Shown here piece after piece: positions 53,201 to 62,382 of a DNA stretch of 64,000 bases. The DNA is taken from positions 12,920,501 through 12,984,500 of the forward strand of contig NC_037641.1 in NCBI RefSeq assembly GCF_003254395.2. Reading direction: 5' to 3'. This stretch comes from Apis mellifera (Eukaryota; Arthropoda; Insecta; Hymenoptera; Apidae). The translations under genes were made by a program, and so were the position numbers. How positions within the stretch are numbered: position 1 is the first letter of the stretch; each line of letters begins with the position of its first letter. The notes below the pieces were generated by a model. It worked only from the letters and a program-made list of their open reading frames with translations. It was not told where the DNA came from and made no database searches.

Positions 53201-56200
53201 TTTACCGACAATCGGTAATACCGCGGATGTTAAATAACTCGGCGGTATTACGTTCGTATTCGATCGCGTCTTTGGATCGCGTCCAAATTCTCGGCTATAC
53301 ACAAATTCACGGATGCGTTGAACGCATTTGAACACAGCATCCGTGAAACAATTCCGTTGACTAACTTTCTTGGGAATTAATTGTAATACCGCGTGTGCTG
53401 TGTTCGCTTCGCGGTTACCACGGTACTTACTTACCGATGAAAATCCGTGCGAATCATCGATTATAATATACGGGCAATTTCGTTTCACCGCGTGTTTTGA
53501 GAGCGCGGATACACTGCACTGCTCGGCCGGCCAATATAATTTAACAACGTCCCGCGACATTGTTCCACTTTTAATCTTTCGAAAACCGCCATTTATCAAC
53601 CCCGACGTTCCTTCTCCTGTTTAACCGACGACGATGACAGGTTTAAGAGGCCGGGTTGGGAAGACGTAAAATCGATCGTGTCTACGATACGACGACGACG
53701 ACGGCATTGGTCTCAAGGCTGGGTGTCGGCCGCTTACCAATTCCTTCCTCTCTTTATTTTCGCGCTAATTTAAATCGTAATAAGGCGTCTTATTAGCATA
53801 CCCGGCCATGAATCGATGCGGCACGATGATACGACTTATTTTTCAATTCATCGAATCCGAATGCAAATTATCGGCGCTTAGCCGCGATGATTAAACGATC
53901 GCGTCGATGAATCATCCTCGTCTCGCCAGATTACGTGGCGATATCCGCAAAATCGTCCTCCATCGAGTCTATTTTTCTTTTCCATTCGTTGAGTCGAAAA
54001 AGTTATTAAAAAATTGAAACAATCCTTAAAATTTATCCCTAACTATTACCTAATCAATCTCCCTTGTATCTCACTCCATTTACTTCGACAAATTATCGAA
54101 TTACCTCGACTATTAAATTCTCGAAAAAATAAAAGACTCGATTAAACAATACTCGCCCAACGTATGGAGGCAAAGAAATCGACGAATGGTTTCTCGAAAA
54201 TTTTCTTCTCCGTTTTTAAAAAAAATTGTTAACGAGAAAAAGGAAGAGAAACCGATCGCGAGCCGTTTAATCGAGTTTAAACCGCGTTTCGAGCAATCTC
54301 GCGCGGGTGTCAACGCGTATTCGTTCTGACCAGTTAGCGGAGAATAACGATCGGCATTAAAATTTTACACACGGTCGTAGAACCGATAGAGAGCCGGTAT
54401 CGAATGTCGGTTGGCCGACGATTGTTCGCCTGTTGTAACGATGTTGAAACGGCGAATTAATCATTGGAAACACGCGCGCGATCGCCTTCTCCCGCGCGTA
54501 ACGATGATCTCATTAAGTAATGATGTTTTCTTCTACCCGATTGGAAGGAAGGAAGGTAGGTAGGTCAATCGTTGTCGCGAGTACAACGATCGCGCCGTCT
54601 GAATATATATATATATATATATATATATTACACACATATATATATATACAACGAGAAGGAAAAACCGCAACTATATTCGGAACGATGATTAACGAGCGAC
54701 GACGATTATTCCTTATCTAAGCATTTAGCTCCCTCTTCGTCGTCGCGGCCTTCTTTGTTTCTCGCGAGCCGAGCCTCACCCTGCCCCGTCCGTATTTCTC
54801 CTCTCTTCGTCGTCCGCCTTTCCATTTTTTCGATCGAGTCCTCTCCCTCGAATTTCCGCCACGCATTTCGAATTTCGATAACGACGCGCAAGAGAAGAGA
54901 GAGATCGGTGAAACCGCGCGCCGAGAAGCAACTGCACGTAGGATTGCTCAATTACCCCTCCCTGCCTCCCCCCACGCGGGGATAATTCCGTCCGTGGCCG
55001 GCACGTACAAGTAAATCGCCGATGGAACGTGGCGGGTTTACCTTTGTGGCGAATTGGCACAAAAAGAGCGAGAGATCGCGACGACGCGATTTCTTTTTTT
55101 CTCTCTCCGTCTCTTTCCCTCCTCTTTCCCTCGCTACGGTGTAGAATTAACGTATTCTCCTCCGCGGGAAGTCTCGTTTCCAAGTCACTCTTTAATTTAA
55201 TTCTCGTTTCCCTATCCCGTATTTTTCAACGTGATTCTTTCGAATATATATATCGTTGACATGTTTCAACATCGATTATAGAAACGTTGTTTTAAATTTT
55301 GTAGCGGCACGTGGCGATCCCTTGGAATCGCAAATCTAGTCCGTCGCCTCGCGATGGATAACAGCTGTGCGCATTTCGATTAACGCACTCCGTCGTGTAA
55401 ACTCGCGCACGAAGCACACGAAGGGAACGAAACTCGCCTAAATTTCTTAATATCTTCTCCATCTCGATTTCTCGTTTAAGCGTTTTCTTCGTTCGTTGGG
55501 ACCGAACGAGTTTTTTACACGTAAGCGTTTATATTTCTATCGCCGTGGTACGAGTGGTGGTTCGTTAGTGGTGACGGTTTTTTCGGCGAGACGTGTGGTC
55601 TCTATCGCTCATAGCACGGTAAAAAAACGTCAGATCGCAGCGCGACTGGCCACTCGCCGTTACCTAAACTATATAATATAATAAAACTATCGAGATAACC
55701 GTGTCTCCACCAAGAAGCTAATTTCATTTTTGCGATGAAACTGACTCGGTTTAACTTTTTTATACAAGTTATGTATATAGCTTCTATATAAAGATAATTC
55801 TACATTTATTTATTTTCTCGAGCAACGAATTCGAGTCGAAATTTTGATTCTGAGCAAGTTCGAAATATAGAAATTAGGATTATTTTATCATCGTACGATA
55901 TGAAAAAAGAAAGAAAGATAGACGGTTCCTTTCGAAGGAAAATATCCTCGAGGTTGATCAACTAGTAGTCTCGGTTCGTAAAGGGAGAATCAGCGGTATC
56001 GTTGACCGACCTCGCGCGGTGTCGATTTCTCAGCCAAGCTATCTCTCTCTCGAGGTCTCTCGTACCTGCGGATGTCAGGTCGAGAATATTAACTCGAATA
56101 AAAGCGGTTTGCGGTCGGTTGTTGCCTACATTGCCAAGGTCGGTCTAATCCCCCTTGCAGTAGGTAGCAAGGGATGTTTCGTCTCGTCGATAGCAGTTGG

Positions 56201-58139
56201 GGCTTTAATGGGCGGCCAGCTGCTGGAAAGCGCAGTGAAATAATTCCGAGAATCGGACAACTCGTGGAGAGGTTTCGCGATCCGCGAACGATTCTCAACG
56301 ATTCTCATGTTTAATCTCTGCGTCGACGAGCGGGAATTCGAGGATGATCGAAACGGATATTTATCGAAACGTGTCCGTAATAATCCGAATACTTCTTTCC
56401 TCGCCCGTCCAACGTTTATCGTCGACCAACAATAATCCCGATAATCCGGTACGCGCGTATTACTTCGTATTTATTCGTACGTGTACGAACGTTGAAAAAG
56501 AAGGAAGACGACTAACCGTATTAGCGACGTCCGCTTGCGTGCCCGCGTCCTCGACTCCCCCAGCCTTCTCTTCCTCTTCCTTCTCGTTGTCCGACGTGTT
56601 CAGGTACTCGTCGTAATCCTGTTCCAGACTCTTGGTCTTCGGTTGACTATCGTCCACCCTCGACGAGGCCCTGGCGGCATTGTTCTCCGCGCCCTTTTTC
56701 CGCTCCACCAGCGTGCCGGTCGACAGATAGCCGGCCAAATTTTCACCGCTCGCCCCGTGCAGAGATTGCTGGTAATAATAACCGGACGAGTTTCTCGTCC
56801 CGTGTACGCGCGACAGCAACGGCCTGGTCAGATTCTTGGGCTCGTATCGGAAATTGGCCGAAAACGACCCGTCGCGTCTCGCGTACTTGTCCATCTGTAT
56901 GTTCCTGTAATCCCTCTTGATGGCGGACCTCGGCGTGGTCGGATCGTCGGACGTCAACTTTCGTATGATCTCGTCGTAAGTTTTCAACGGTGACTTCTTC
57001 CTCTTCCTCTTCTTCTCGCTCTTGTAAAAATCATTGTCCAGCTCCTCCTCCTCCTCCTCCTCCTCCTCTCCCTCGTTTCGATCCTCGCTCCCATCCTTCC
57101 CGTATCCCTCGTCCTCCTCCTCGTCCTCCTCCTCCTCCTCCTCCTCCTCTTCCTCCTCCTCCTCCTCCTCCTCCTCCTCTTGCTCTTCCCGTAGATCGTC
57201 GTCCACGTCGTCCACCTCGTCTACGCCACTACGATACTCGTAGTCTCCGAAATAACCGGTTCTCTTTCCATCCGTTTTCGAGTAGCGGCCGGTGGAATTG
57301 AATCTCCTTCGTATCGAGTCCTCGTGCCTCCTCGACGCGGCCTCGTCGGGATGACGGTATCTCTTCCTTCTAGCTTCGTGGGGGCGCCAACCGTGGCTCG
57401 AGACGGCGAGCCTCCTCTGCTTCCTGCCCGCCACGTTCCTCCACCAGGATCTATGCTTCTCGAGCAGGATATCCTCGTTGTGGTCGTGGCTCGGCGGCTT
57501 GGCCGACTCGTAATCGACCTCGTCCTCGTAATAGTCCGGCTCGCCGCGACTCCTCAACCTTCGTCGAGATCTGTCTTCGAATCTCGGATGCCTGGGATAC
57601 GCTCGATCCCCGTATCCTCTGCGCCTCTCGTTCTTCTCGTGGTACCAGGCGGCCGCCTCGCGATAACCGCCTCGCCGATACCTGGCCGGGTAACGCGCCG
57701 CCAACATCCGCCCGTGGGTCCTCGAGATCCGTGGATACGATCTCTCGTGATACGGATGAGCGTCGTCGTCCTCTACTTCTACTTCCTCCTCCTCGTCCTC
57801 CTCCTCCTCCTCCTTCCTCCTCCGCTTCCTCCTCTCCTCCCCCCCCTCGCCCGCTCGATGCTCCTCCCGGTCGAGGAACGACGAGTCGTCCTCGTAGTAG
57901 TCGAGCTCCTGCGACCAGGACGACGATCGCCTGTCCACGAGGTCATGACGATTCCTCCTCGAGGATGAGGAGGAGGTGGAGGAGGTGGAGGAGGATTGCT
58001 CGTGCCTGTGCCTGTGCCTGTGCCTCGCGTCGTACGCGGCGTCCTCGTTGGGACGGTGCTTGGACGCCTCGGACGCCAACACCGCGCAAGCTATCACGAG
58101 GATCGGGATTAACAACAGCCTCCTGTCGTACCGCGCCAT
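11319..58139 (-). CDS. Pvf: PDGF/VEGF-related factor precursor (Pvf), six coding exons
   Basis: Exons in transcript order: 56517-58139, 38551-38890, 36344-36576, 11743-11927, 11531-11662, 11319-11460. All introns are GT/AG and phases match throughout, giving 884 residues. Pvfs are secreted cystine-knot dimers that activate PVR-type receptor tyrosine kinases. Residues 1-26 form a signal peptide. About 27-541 is a charged low-complexity pro-region with Arg/His, Glu-run (about 318-345) and Tyr-Asp/Glu clusters. About 542-654 contains a Thr-rich linker. The PDGF/VEGF knot is at about 674-755, with Cys at 674, 699, 705, 711, 712, 719, 753 and 755 (HRCSDDTGCC and HTECECR motifs). The tail at 795-862 is Cys-rich with CQCNC spacing, as in VEGF-C-like and insect Pvf proteins. 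Several multibasic sites could be cleaved by furin. Known insect Pvfs are mostly far shorter, so the pro-region is the oddity. The Pvf1/2/3 assignment is not made. Confidence 0.88.
11531..11662 (-). CDS. Pvf: Pvf exon 5: CxCxC tail segment
   Basis: Acceptor GATCAG, donor ATT/GTGAGT, phases 2 and 2. Encodes CRCPSEFTPRITVDGVCQCN and onward through CYENRQNCIKIRRGKGYF. The Cys spacing resembles the repeat region of VEGF-C/D and Drosophila Pvf C-termini. In that family this tail can affect processing and matrix binding; here that role is inferred. Confidence 0.92.
11743..11927 (-). CDS. Pvf: Pvf exon 4: end of the cystine knot
   Basis: Acceptor TTTGCAG before TTNVGGGSVVEKLSFYNHTE; the donor GTGAGT follows two bases of a Pro codon. 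It holds the last two knot cysteines in HTECECRER, plus a possible glycosylation site NHT. A basic linker follows, with RVYRHH and NMRRAQPRK, a possible cleavage area. It is separated from exon 3 by a 24.4-kb intron. Confidence 0.93.
11983..13643. repeat. tandem array, about 12 units of 115-149 bp
   Basis: Each unit begins TTTAATTATCCAATTTTTTA and contains CGATCGGTCGGACG, a CATTGACGATACATGCGAAAC segment and a GAAGTCGAAAGACA end. Unit starts are about 11985, 12127, 12276, 12418, 12567, 12708, 12856, 12983, 13098, 13241, 13357 and 13499. The first six spacings alternate 142/149/142/149/141/148 because every second unit carries an extra ATTCTTAT-type insertion, i.e. a roughly 291-bp higher-order dimer. 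Later units are shortened. It lies in Pvf intron 3-4, just upstream of exon 4. Open frames inside it are repeat artefacts. Confidence 0.95.
13644..21443. other. Pvf intron 3-4, unique part
   Basis: CpG-rich single-copy-looking sequence with purine/pyrimidine microsatellites (for example GA at about 15667-15690, TA at 19867-19882 and 20741-20758). Many open frames of 60-150 codons occur on both strands, but they overlap each other, resemble no family I know and lack coherent splice partners. I see no nested gene. Confidence 0.5.
21444..22534. repeat. nested tandem array with GAAAAACTCTTTATTCAGAAAGTC core
   Basis: About 15 copies of a TTATTCAGAAAGTC module separated by A-runs. It is interleaved with a longer module that contains CAACTGATAACTTCGTATA, a GATCGATGATA element and AAATATCCGGATACTTGCTA. 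The array alternates short (about 36-bp) and long spacings. All open frames in it are Lys/Asn-rich repeat translations. It sits in Pvf intron 3-4. Confidence 0.93.
22535..23340. other. Pvf intron 3-4, segment between repeats
   Basis: No gene or further repeat recognised. T-runs occur near 22637 and 22812 and an A-run near 22965-22980. Confidence 0.5.
23341..24195 (+). mobile_element. putative terminal-inverted-repeat element, copy 1 (855 bp)
   Basis: Starts CGGACAAAATT and ends AATTTTGTCCG, an exact 11-bp inverted repeat (13 bp if the flanking AT is included). Internal landmarks shared with copy 2 at 32461-33566 are ACGTTTCAAT.GTTGAGAAATATTCTGTAAA, a GCAAATTAATCTTTTAAA segment, AAACTTTCTAC followed by a T-run, and TTCTCAAGGTTCAATTTA near the right part. 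It has no transposase frame, so it would be non-autonomous. The superfamily is not assignable. Confidence 0.6.
24196..28799. other. Pvf intron 3-4, unique part
   Basis: CpG-rich intron sequence with GA (about 25209-25231), TA (25547-25602) and CT (about 27651-27680) microsatellites and short unpartnered open frames. AT content rises sharply after about 28400. No gene recognised. Confidence 0.5.
28800..29230 (-). repeat. inverted partial copy of the dispersed repeat family
   Basis: Read on the minus strand it carries the family landmarks seen at 23341-24195: TTGAGAAATATTCTGTAAATTTAT.. near 29010-29045, AGTAATTACTTCGTATTAGAAA and AAACTTTCTAC followed by T's near 28870-28900, then a TTCGCAAAAATTTGCAAAT segment. 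Its ends are not clear. Confidence 0.55.
29231..32460. other. Pvf intron 3-4, AT-rich segment
   Basis: Bases about 29800-31190 are strongly AT-rich with a (AT)21 run at 30839-30880 and a perfect hairpin at 30119-30159. The flanks are CpG-rich. A 43-bp tandem duplication (TTTCGGAAACGTTCGTGC core) lies at about 32340-32425. No gene recognised. Confidence 0.5.
32461..33566 (+). mobile_element. putative terminal-inverted-repeat element, copy 2 (about 1.1 kb)
   Basis: Begins TGGACAAAATTCAA and ends near AATTTCGTCC, a degenerate form of the copy 1 termini. It aligns along its length with 23341-24195 in the same orientation but is about 250 bp longer, with extra sequence near 32800-32850 and 33110-33300. 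No transposase frame. Confidence 0.55.
33567..36343. other. Pvf intron 3-4, segment next to exon 3
   Basis: Contains a (GTAA)n tract at about 33866-33896 and a pure (TA)32 microsatellite at 34691-34754. Otherwise CpG-rich intron with no recognised gene. Confidence 0.5.
34691..34754. repeat. (TA)32 microsatellite
   Basis: Uninterrupted TA for 64 bp, the longest perfect dinucleotide run I see in the window. Confidence 0.97.
36344..36576 (-). CDS. Pvf: Pvf exon 3: first part of the PDGF/VEGF cystine knot
   Basis: The acceptor GTTCCAG supplies CG to finish a split Thr codon, then 77 codons end with VELSFY at donor TAC/GTGAGT. It contains six of the eight knot cysteines: GSCQWPRPR, VPHC, HRCSDDTGCC and LTCVP. 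The PRPR segment and the P..C....RC...GCC spacing identify the PDGF/VEGF family. The Asp-Asp-Thr between RC and GCC replaces the single residue of vertebrate RCGGCC, as in other insect Pvfs. Confidence 0.93.
36577..38550. other. Pvf intron 2-3
   Basis: 1974 bp between exons 2 and 3, GT/AG bordered. No repeat array or nested gene seen. Confidence 0.6.
38551..38890 (-). CDS. Pvf: Pvf exon 2: acidic and Thr-rich linker
   Basis: Acceptor CATTCAG before DYAEDEDENEDE; donor AGA/GTAAGT. 113 codons plus one base (phase 1). It holds an acidic start, SSSSTTTTTTSTTTTTTT (likely O-glycosylated), then a Tyr/Asn/Gly-rich stretch with QNYDYRDPRAYEG, ending QQYNKNGK. The Thr run comes from an ACC-type trinucleotide tract and may vary in length. 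The composition resembles exon 1, supporting their union. Confidence 0.8.
38891..41490. other. Pvf intron 1-2, segment next to exon 2
   Basis: CpG-dense. Several overlapping open frames of 100-160 codons lie on both strands between 39050 and 41470, without a recognisable product or splice partners. Treated as non-coding. Confidence 0.5.
41491..42304. repeat. tandem array of ten roughly 80-bp units
   Basis: Each unit reads ATTATGGAAATTTTGGCTCG, then an A-run, then TACGTGTAAATCCTAATTTT and a TCATTCTTAATTCGATTATT end. Unit starts are about 41492, 41571, 41652, 41732, 41811, 41900, 41980, 42057, 42137 and 42226. Units 5 and 9 are about 89 bp because they share an extra ATCTTCCGTA-type insertion, a sign of block duplication. 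It lies in Pvf intron 1-2. Confidence 0.95.
42305..47789. other. Pvf intron 1-2, central part
   Basis: Intron sequence with (GA)n at about 42529-42556, a perfect 24-bp palindrome at 43082-43105, TA at 43539-43562, (CGT)n at about 44725-44748 and (GAAA)n at about 47257-47290. The longest open frames (45775-46503 minus, 46824-47720 plus) look like chance frames through CpG-rich and microsatellite DNA. Confidence 0.5.
47790..48430. repeat. tandem duplication, two copies of about 324 bp
   Basis: Copy 1 (about 47790-48113) and copy 2 (about 48114-48430) share CACTCCGAGACAAAAGGATA, then ACGTAATAAAACGTTCCCAA, TTTGCCGGATTTGTTCTGAT and GAATATCGTTGTCGCTTGAA at a constant offset of about 324 bp. They differ by scattered substitutions and small indels. 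Confidence 0.93.
48431..49450. other. Pvf intron 1-2, segment
   Basis: No gene or array recognised. Confidence 0.5.
49451..49878. repeat. three tandem units of about 143 bp
   Basis: Unit starts at about 49451, 49595 and 49737. Each runs ATCTTCCTTTCCTTTTTATC, TTCTTTTCTAGA, GGGATTTCACGAATTTG, TTATTATTATCGGTGGTGCG and a GTACAAGCTCGACGAGAGAT end. The open frames over it (49303-49770, 49571-49924 plus; 49615-50223 minus) are repeat translations. Confidence 0.95.
49879..56516. other. Pvf intron 1-2, segment next to exon 1
   Basis: CpG-rich with several GA/TC and TA microsatellites (for example 50016-50034, 51267-51283, 54602-54628). The minus-strand frame 53054-53599 (181 codons) resembles nothing I know. 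No nested gene supported. Confidence 0.5.
56517..58139 (-). CDS. Pvf: Pvf exon 1: signal peptide and charged pro-region
   Basis: 541 codons from the ATG at 58137-58139 to donor ACG/GTTAGT. The start MARYDRRLLLIPILVIACAV is a clear signal peptide, with cleavage likely near ASEAS. The rest is low complexity: an RHRHRHRHEQ segment (about 39-48), a Ser run (49-60), a Glu/Asp run at about 109-126, Arg-rich and Tyr/Asp/Glu segments such as PDYYEDEVDYE (about 201-211), a long Glu run (about 318-349) and EKKRKRKK (about 375-382). NST (281) and NLT (436) are possible N-glycosylation sites, and acidic Tyr clusters are possible sulfation sites. The plus-strand frames over this exon are shadows. Exon 1 belongs to Pvf because its phase-0 donor joins exon 2 in frame and exon 2 joins the knot exon in phase. 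Transcript proof is lacking. Confidence 0.8.
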
Positions 58140-61100
58140 TTCTTCGTCTTCTTCCCGTGAATCCTCGATTCACCCTTACATCTTATCGTCCGAGAGATCG
58201 AGATCGAGATCGAGAAAAATCTCAAAAGTTTGTCAGCGATGCATCGCGCGACCGCGACGCGCAACCTCGTTTCCTCGTTTCCTCGATCGAACGAGATAGA
58301 TGTGTCGTCGGTGGCCACGTTCGAGACATCCAGATGGGCGAATTTTCGATGGCCCGCGTCGGGAATAAGGGAGGGAAGAGGGGAGAAGGAAGGTACGGGG
58401 GGTGAGAGAGAAGATCGGATTCCCTCGAGCCACGTGGTGGTTTGATATTGTATAGATGGTTGGATGTCAGCGAAACCCGGGAATCTGTCCTATCTATCTA
58501 TCCATCCATCCATCCAACGTCCCGCAACGTTTGCTTTCGTTGGCCACGTTCCAGTTCGCTCGATTCCCCGGCACAAAGTATCCCAGCAACGGGAAACGAC
58601 GACCTTAGCGTAGAGTAACGATTCCGTTCACGTTTCGCACATTTCTAGTTCGTCGTTCGCGCGGGTGTCGCGCCACCGTTCTCGCGAACCCTTCGTGGGC
58701 GAAGAAGGAAAAGGCGGTGACGGTTTGTCAACACGTCGAAACGTCTCTCGTCATCTCTCCCCTTCGACGGACGAGTTCGATCCCGAAAATTTTGCTCACC
58801 GTTGCTCACTCGTCGCCGAATGCCGGCGCGCACCGCTTCGTTCGACTCGAGTTCGGTTGAGACGGGACCGAGATAACGGCGAATCGTATCGCGGACCGAA
58901 TGTCGCGGCCGACTGAGGCCAGCCTCTCCGCCGGCCGCGCTGCTTCACAGATCGCGGAACGCGTTGCGCATGCGTGCGCCCGATATTCTCTCCCGCCCCT
59001 CACCCGCCTTCTCCGCCTCCCCTTCGTCCCTTACTCACTACCTGTCTGCTGCTGCTCTCGTGTGCACAACGGCCACGCGCACCTTCCATCCATGCGTGTG
59101 TACACAAGCTCCCAAAACTCGATATCGTCTTCCCGATCGCTTCTCTTCGCGCCCATTCTCTCTTCCCCCGACCACTTCACCCACGTGCTCCCCGTTGATT
59201 GCGCTGTATATTTTTTCTTTATTCTTCCTTCCGTTTCCTTTTTCTCTCTTTTTTTTTTCTTGTTATCGATCGAGAACCGCGAACCCAAAGTCGCACGCCA
59301 AGTCGATCGAATCGCGATTTCACGATTCGATCGGAGAGATGGAAAGCGGTGACCGGTCGCCCTTTTCGGCCTCCCATTCACTTTCGCGTCGCCATTCAAA
59401 GATACTGGTCGGGGAGGATCGAGCGGGGTCCAGCTCGCGTGTATATATATACGTGTACGCATCGCACGAAATCCGGCAGGGAGACGCGAGAAAGAACGAG
59501 AGGTCGATAGGATCGCGTCTTACAACCGGTACAACGAGGACTGGTTTTTCGTCGCGTACTGGAGGTCGTCGCCTGTTTTTTTTGTCCCTCCCCCTCTCCC
59601 ATCCTCCTTTTAAACCGCCCGGTCCGGTGCGCGCCGCGATAAATAAACACGGTAGCCCCCCTCGGATGGCTTCCGTTTCGATTCGATTCCCGATAAACCC
59701 GCCCCCGTTCCATCGTTCTCCTCCCTGCTCGGGACAGGATAGCTCGGTGTGTTCTCCTCCCGTCGTTACTCGAAGATGCGTGACGCGGCACGTGCGCTAT
59801 ATATATATTTAATTCGACTCGATTTGTCGAATCGGAGCAATTAAATTCGCACCCGCTGTTGCGTGGTCGTGGCTCGATGCCCGCGTAATCGGGCTGCCGG
59901 ATAAGAGGGACGGATAAATGACGAGTCGAGTTGGACCGCGTGTAAGACACTCCCGTGGAATGCGGTCGTTTCCACGCGGCGTGCCGAGAAAATTTAAGAG
60001 GCGAGATCATCCAACGTTGCTATCGCGACAAATGTATGTACGTGTGCTCGTGGTATGCAATTTTTTTCCCCCCTTTTTTTACGCATTACCCATTATTATC
60101 CCGCGTCGTACGAGACGACGTCCTCGAGTTGATGCCAAACGATTCCCCTCCCTTCCCCGCTCGTCGTTTCTGAGGAATGGGAATCTCATTCTCGTAGCGT
60201 AGAAATTATATCGCGTGGGGGATTTCCATCGATGCGTCGCGTCGATTCAACTCTGTCGTTAATCTGGAACAGGAAACGGGCGGTTCATCACAGATCGAAC
60301 TCGAATCTATCGCGAGAAAATTAATAGATCGGCGACGATTCGAATTCGCTTTCGGTCTAAAAACTTTTGCCCAGGTTCACGGGGGTTATCTCGCCAGATT
60401 GCGCTTATAGGTCACTTTGTTACTCGTTCGCTCGCAAACTCGGCAGTGTCAACCAATTCCTCTTTTCTCAATTTCTGTGTTTACAAAAAGTGGCAGATAG
60501 AGAGAGAAAAATGAAAATTCCGGAACGTCTTTTTCCAAAGGCTTCGATAATAGCGATCGTGACCCTTGACATCTCCCCCACCACCGTCCTACCTCCTCTT
60601 ACTCCTCCCCCCACCTCTTTTCTTTCACCGTGTTACCTTGGCACCGAACGTTGTCGCGAAAAAATTCCCTCGATAAACAATGAGATTCCTCGGTGATTGG
60701 CGCGCAACCAGCGTTATCTTTGTCAATTTAACGAATAAATCGATCGAGAGATTGGAACGAAACGAATATTTACAAACATAAATTGTTGTAAATCGATGCA
60801 TCACAGATTGCTCGCGATTTAAACGTTCGAAATTTTCCATAATCCGATCTTCCTTCCCTTCCTTCCTATTCGTGTCGATGAATGGAATCTGGAGCGAATC
60901 GTAAGCGTATTCGAGCCGCGTGAACGACCATCGATTGGCGGGATTAAAAGCTGAACGTGGACCACCCGCAAAAGACGAAGAAATTCGTTCTTCGAGAAAT
61001 CTCTTCCTCGAAAGAGAGTGGAAAAAAGGAAGGAAAGTTAGAATGGGAGCAAAGAAACGTCGGATTGCAATTTTGCGCATAATTTTATTGTTTCGTGTTA

Positions 61101-62382
61101 TCAAACGCGGTGCGCGGGTGCACCGTATTCACAATCGCATTCACAATCCTTTGGCTTGCAGACATACAGCGTTACAGCTTCGATAAAGTTTAATACCGTT
61201 TTGTTCTTTTCTTTTCTCTCTCTTTTTTTTTTGTTTTTTTTGTTTTTGTTCGTTTCTTATTACTCTGCATTTCCTGAAACTATGTCTGTAGATATGTCGA
61301 AGGCAGGTACAGGAGATACGTCGATGAACACTAAATAGGTACGATTATAACGCACTACGCACGATTCCTCGCGGAGCAACGAGGAAAGATCTCGAACCGG
61401 ATCCCTCCTCCAAGATTCGTCGATCGATTCGTCGACCGCGGTCATCGATTAAATCGCTTGCGTTGTGACGAGATGTCAAAATAATACGATAAAACGTATG
61501 CGTGTATGTGTATGTACGTGTGTGTGTGTGTAGAGTACATCGAGGAAAAAGAAAAAAAAGAAAGGAAGAAAAAGAAAAAAAAAAAAAGAAACGGTACGAA
61601 CAACAAGGAACGTTTCTCTCTCTTAATTATTATCAAAGCAAAATCTATCGTTGCGATACTTTCCGCCTTAGGTATGCCTCTTACTCTTACATATCTTATA
61701 TCTTACTTACTCTATCTTATTATTATTATTACTTCTTTAATCTTTCTTTTTTTTTTTAATCTTAAAAATCGAGACACGAAAGGAAAAATGCGCCTCGCCT
61801 CTATGATTCTCTAAAAAGAAAAAAAAGATTCTCTCTCTCTCTAAAATTATGGATCGCGAGGAAAAAAGAAAAAGAAGAAGAATAAGAAGAAAAAGTAGAA
61901 ACATCGAGAGTATCGATCGAAAGCATGGTGGTCGCGAGGGTAATAATAATAATAATAAAAATAAAAATAAAAATAATAATAATAATAATCTGTGTGCTCT
62001 CTAGCGGAAAGCTTCCTTAGAATACTTAGAAAAAAGTCCGTTTCGCGGATAAGCTTGACGCTACCGGTACGAGAGAAGAAAAAAAAAAGAAAAAAGAAAA
62101 AAAAACAAGTACATACACAGGCTCGACGTCGGGGGGCTCGACGAGTTCTAGAAACGGGAACGAATCGGATCGGTCGCGGCTCGATTTCGTGGGTCCCGTC
62201 ATCGATCTCGCCTCGCCCCTTCCCTCTCGTCGCCGGGCGGCGGGCGGGGGGAGGGGCGCGGGGGAGGGGGCGCGCGGAAGGTGGTCCTAGGAGGAGGCCC
62301 CCCTCCCCCCCGCCGCCCCCGCCGCCCAACCCGGCGGGGAGCGAAGCGCGCGAAACGGGGCGGGCGAAATTGTTGGGATCGT
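58140..62382. other. interval between Pvf start and menorin stop
   Basis: The Pvf promoter and 5' UTR should lie from 58140 rightward, and the menorin 3' UTR from 62382 leftward. I could not fix a transcription start or polyadenylation site. It includes pyrimidine-rich 58980-59270, an (AAT/AAAT)n tract at about 61939-61989 and a G-rich tract at 62233-62270. A plus-strand open frame at 58964-59812 (282 codons) is Pro/Ser/Arg-rich and unconvincing. Confidence 0.5.

Noticed and set aside
53054..53599. Minus-strand open frame of 181 codons as a nested gene or extra Pvf exon
   Set aside because: No family resemblance. Pvf exon 1 joins exon 2 in phase without it, so it is not needed. It was not excluded by transcript data.
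57324..57968. Plus-strand open frames opposite Pvf exon 1 (also 56535-56993, 56990-57301, 57731-58405)
   Set aside because: Shadows of the minus-strand Glu/Arg codon repeats; they give Pro, Ser, Leu or Val runs.
58964..59812. Plus-strand open frame of 282 codons upstream of Pvf
   Set aside because: Pro/Ser/Arg-rich with T-run Phe stretches, no domain, no clear splice signals. It lies where the Pvf promoter and 5' UTR are expected.
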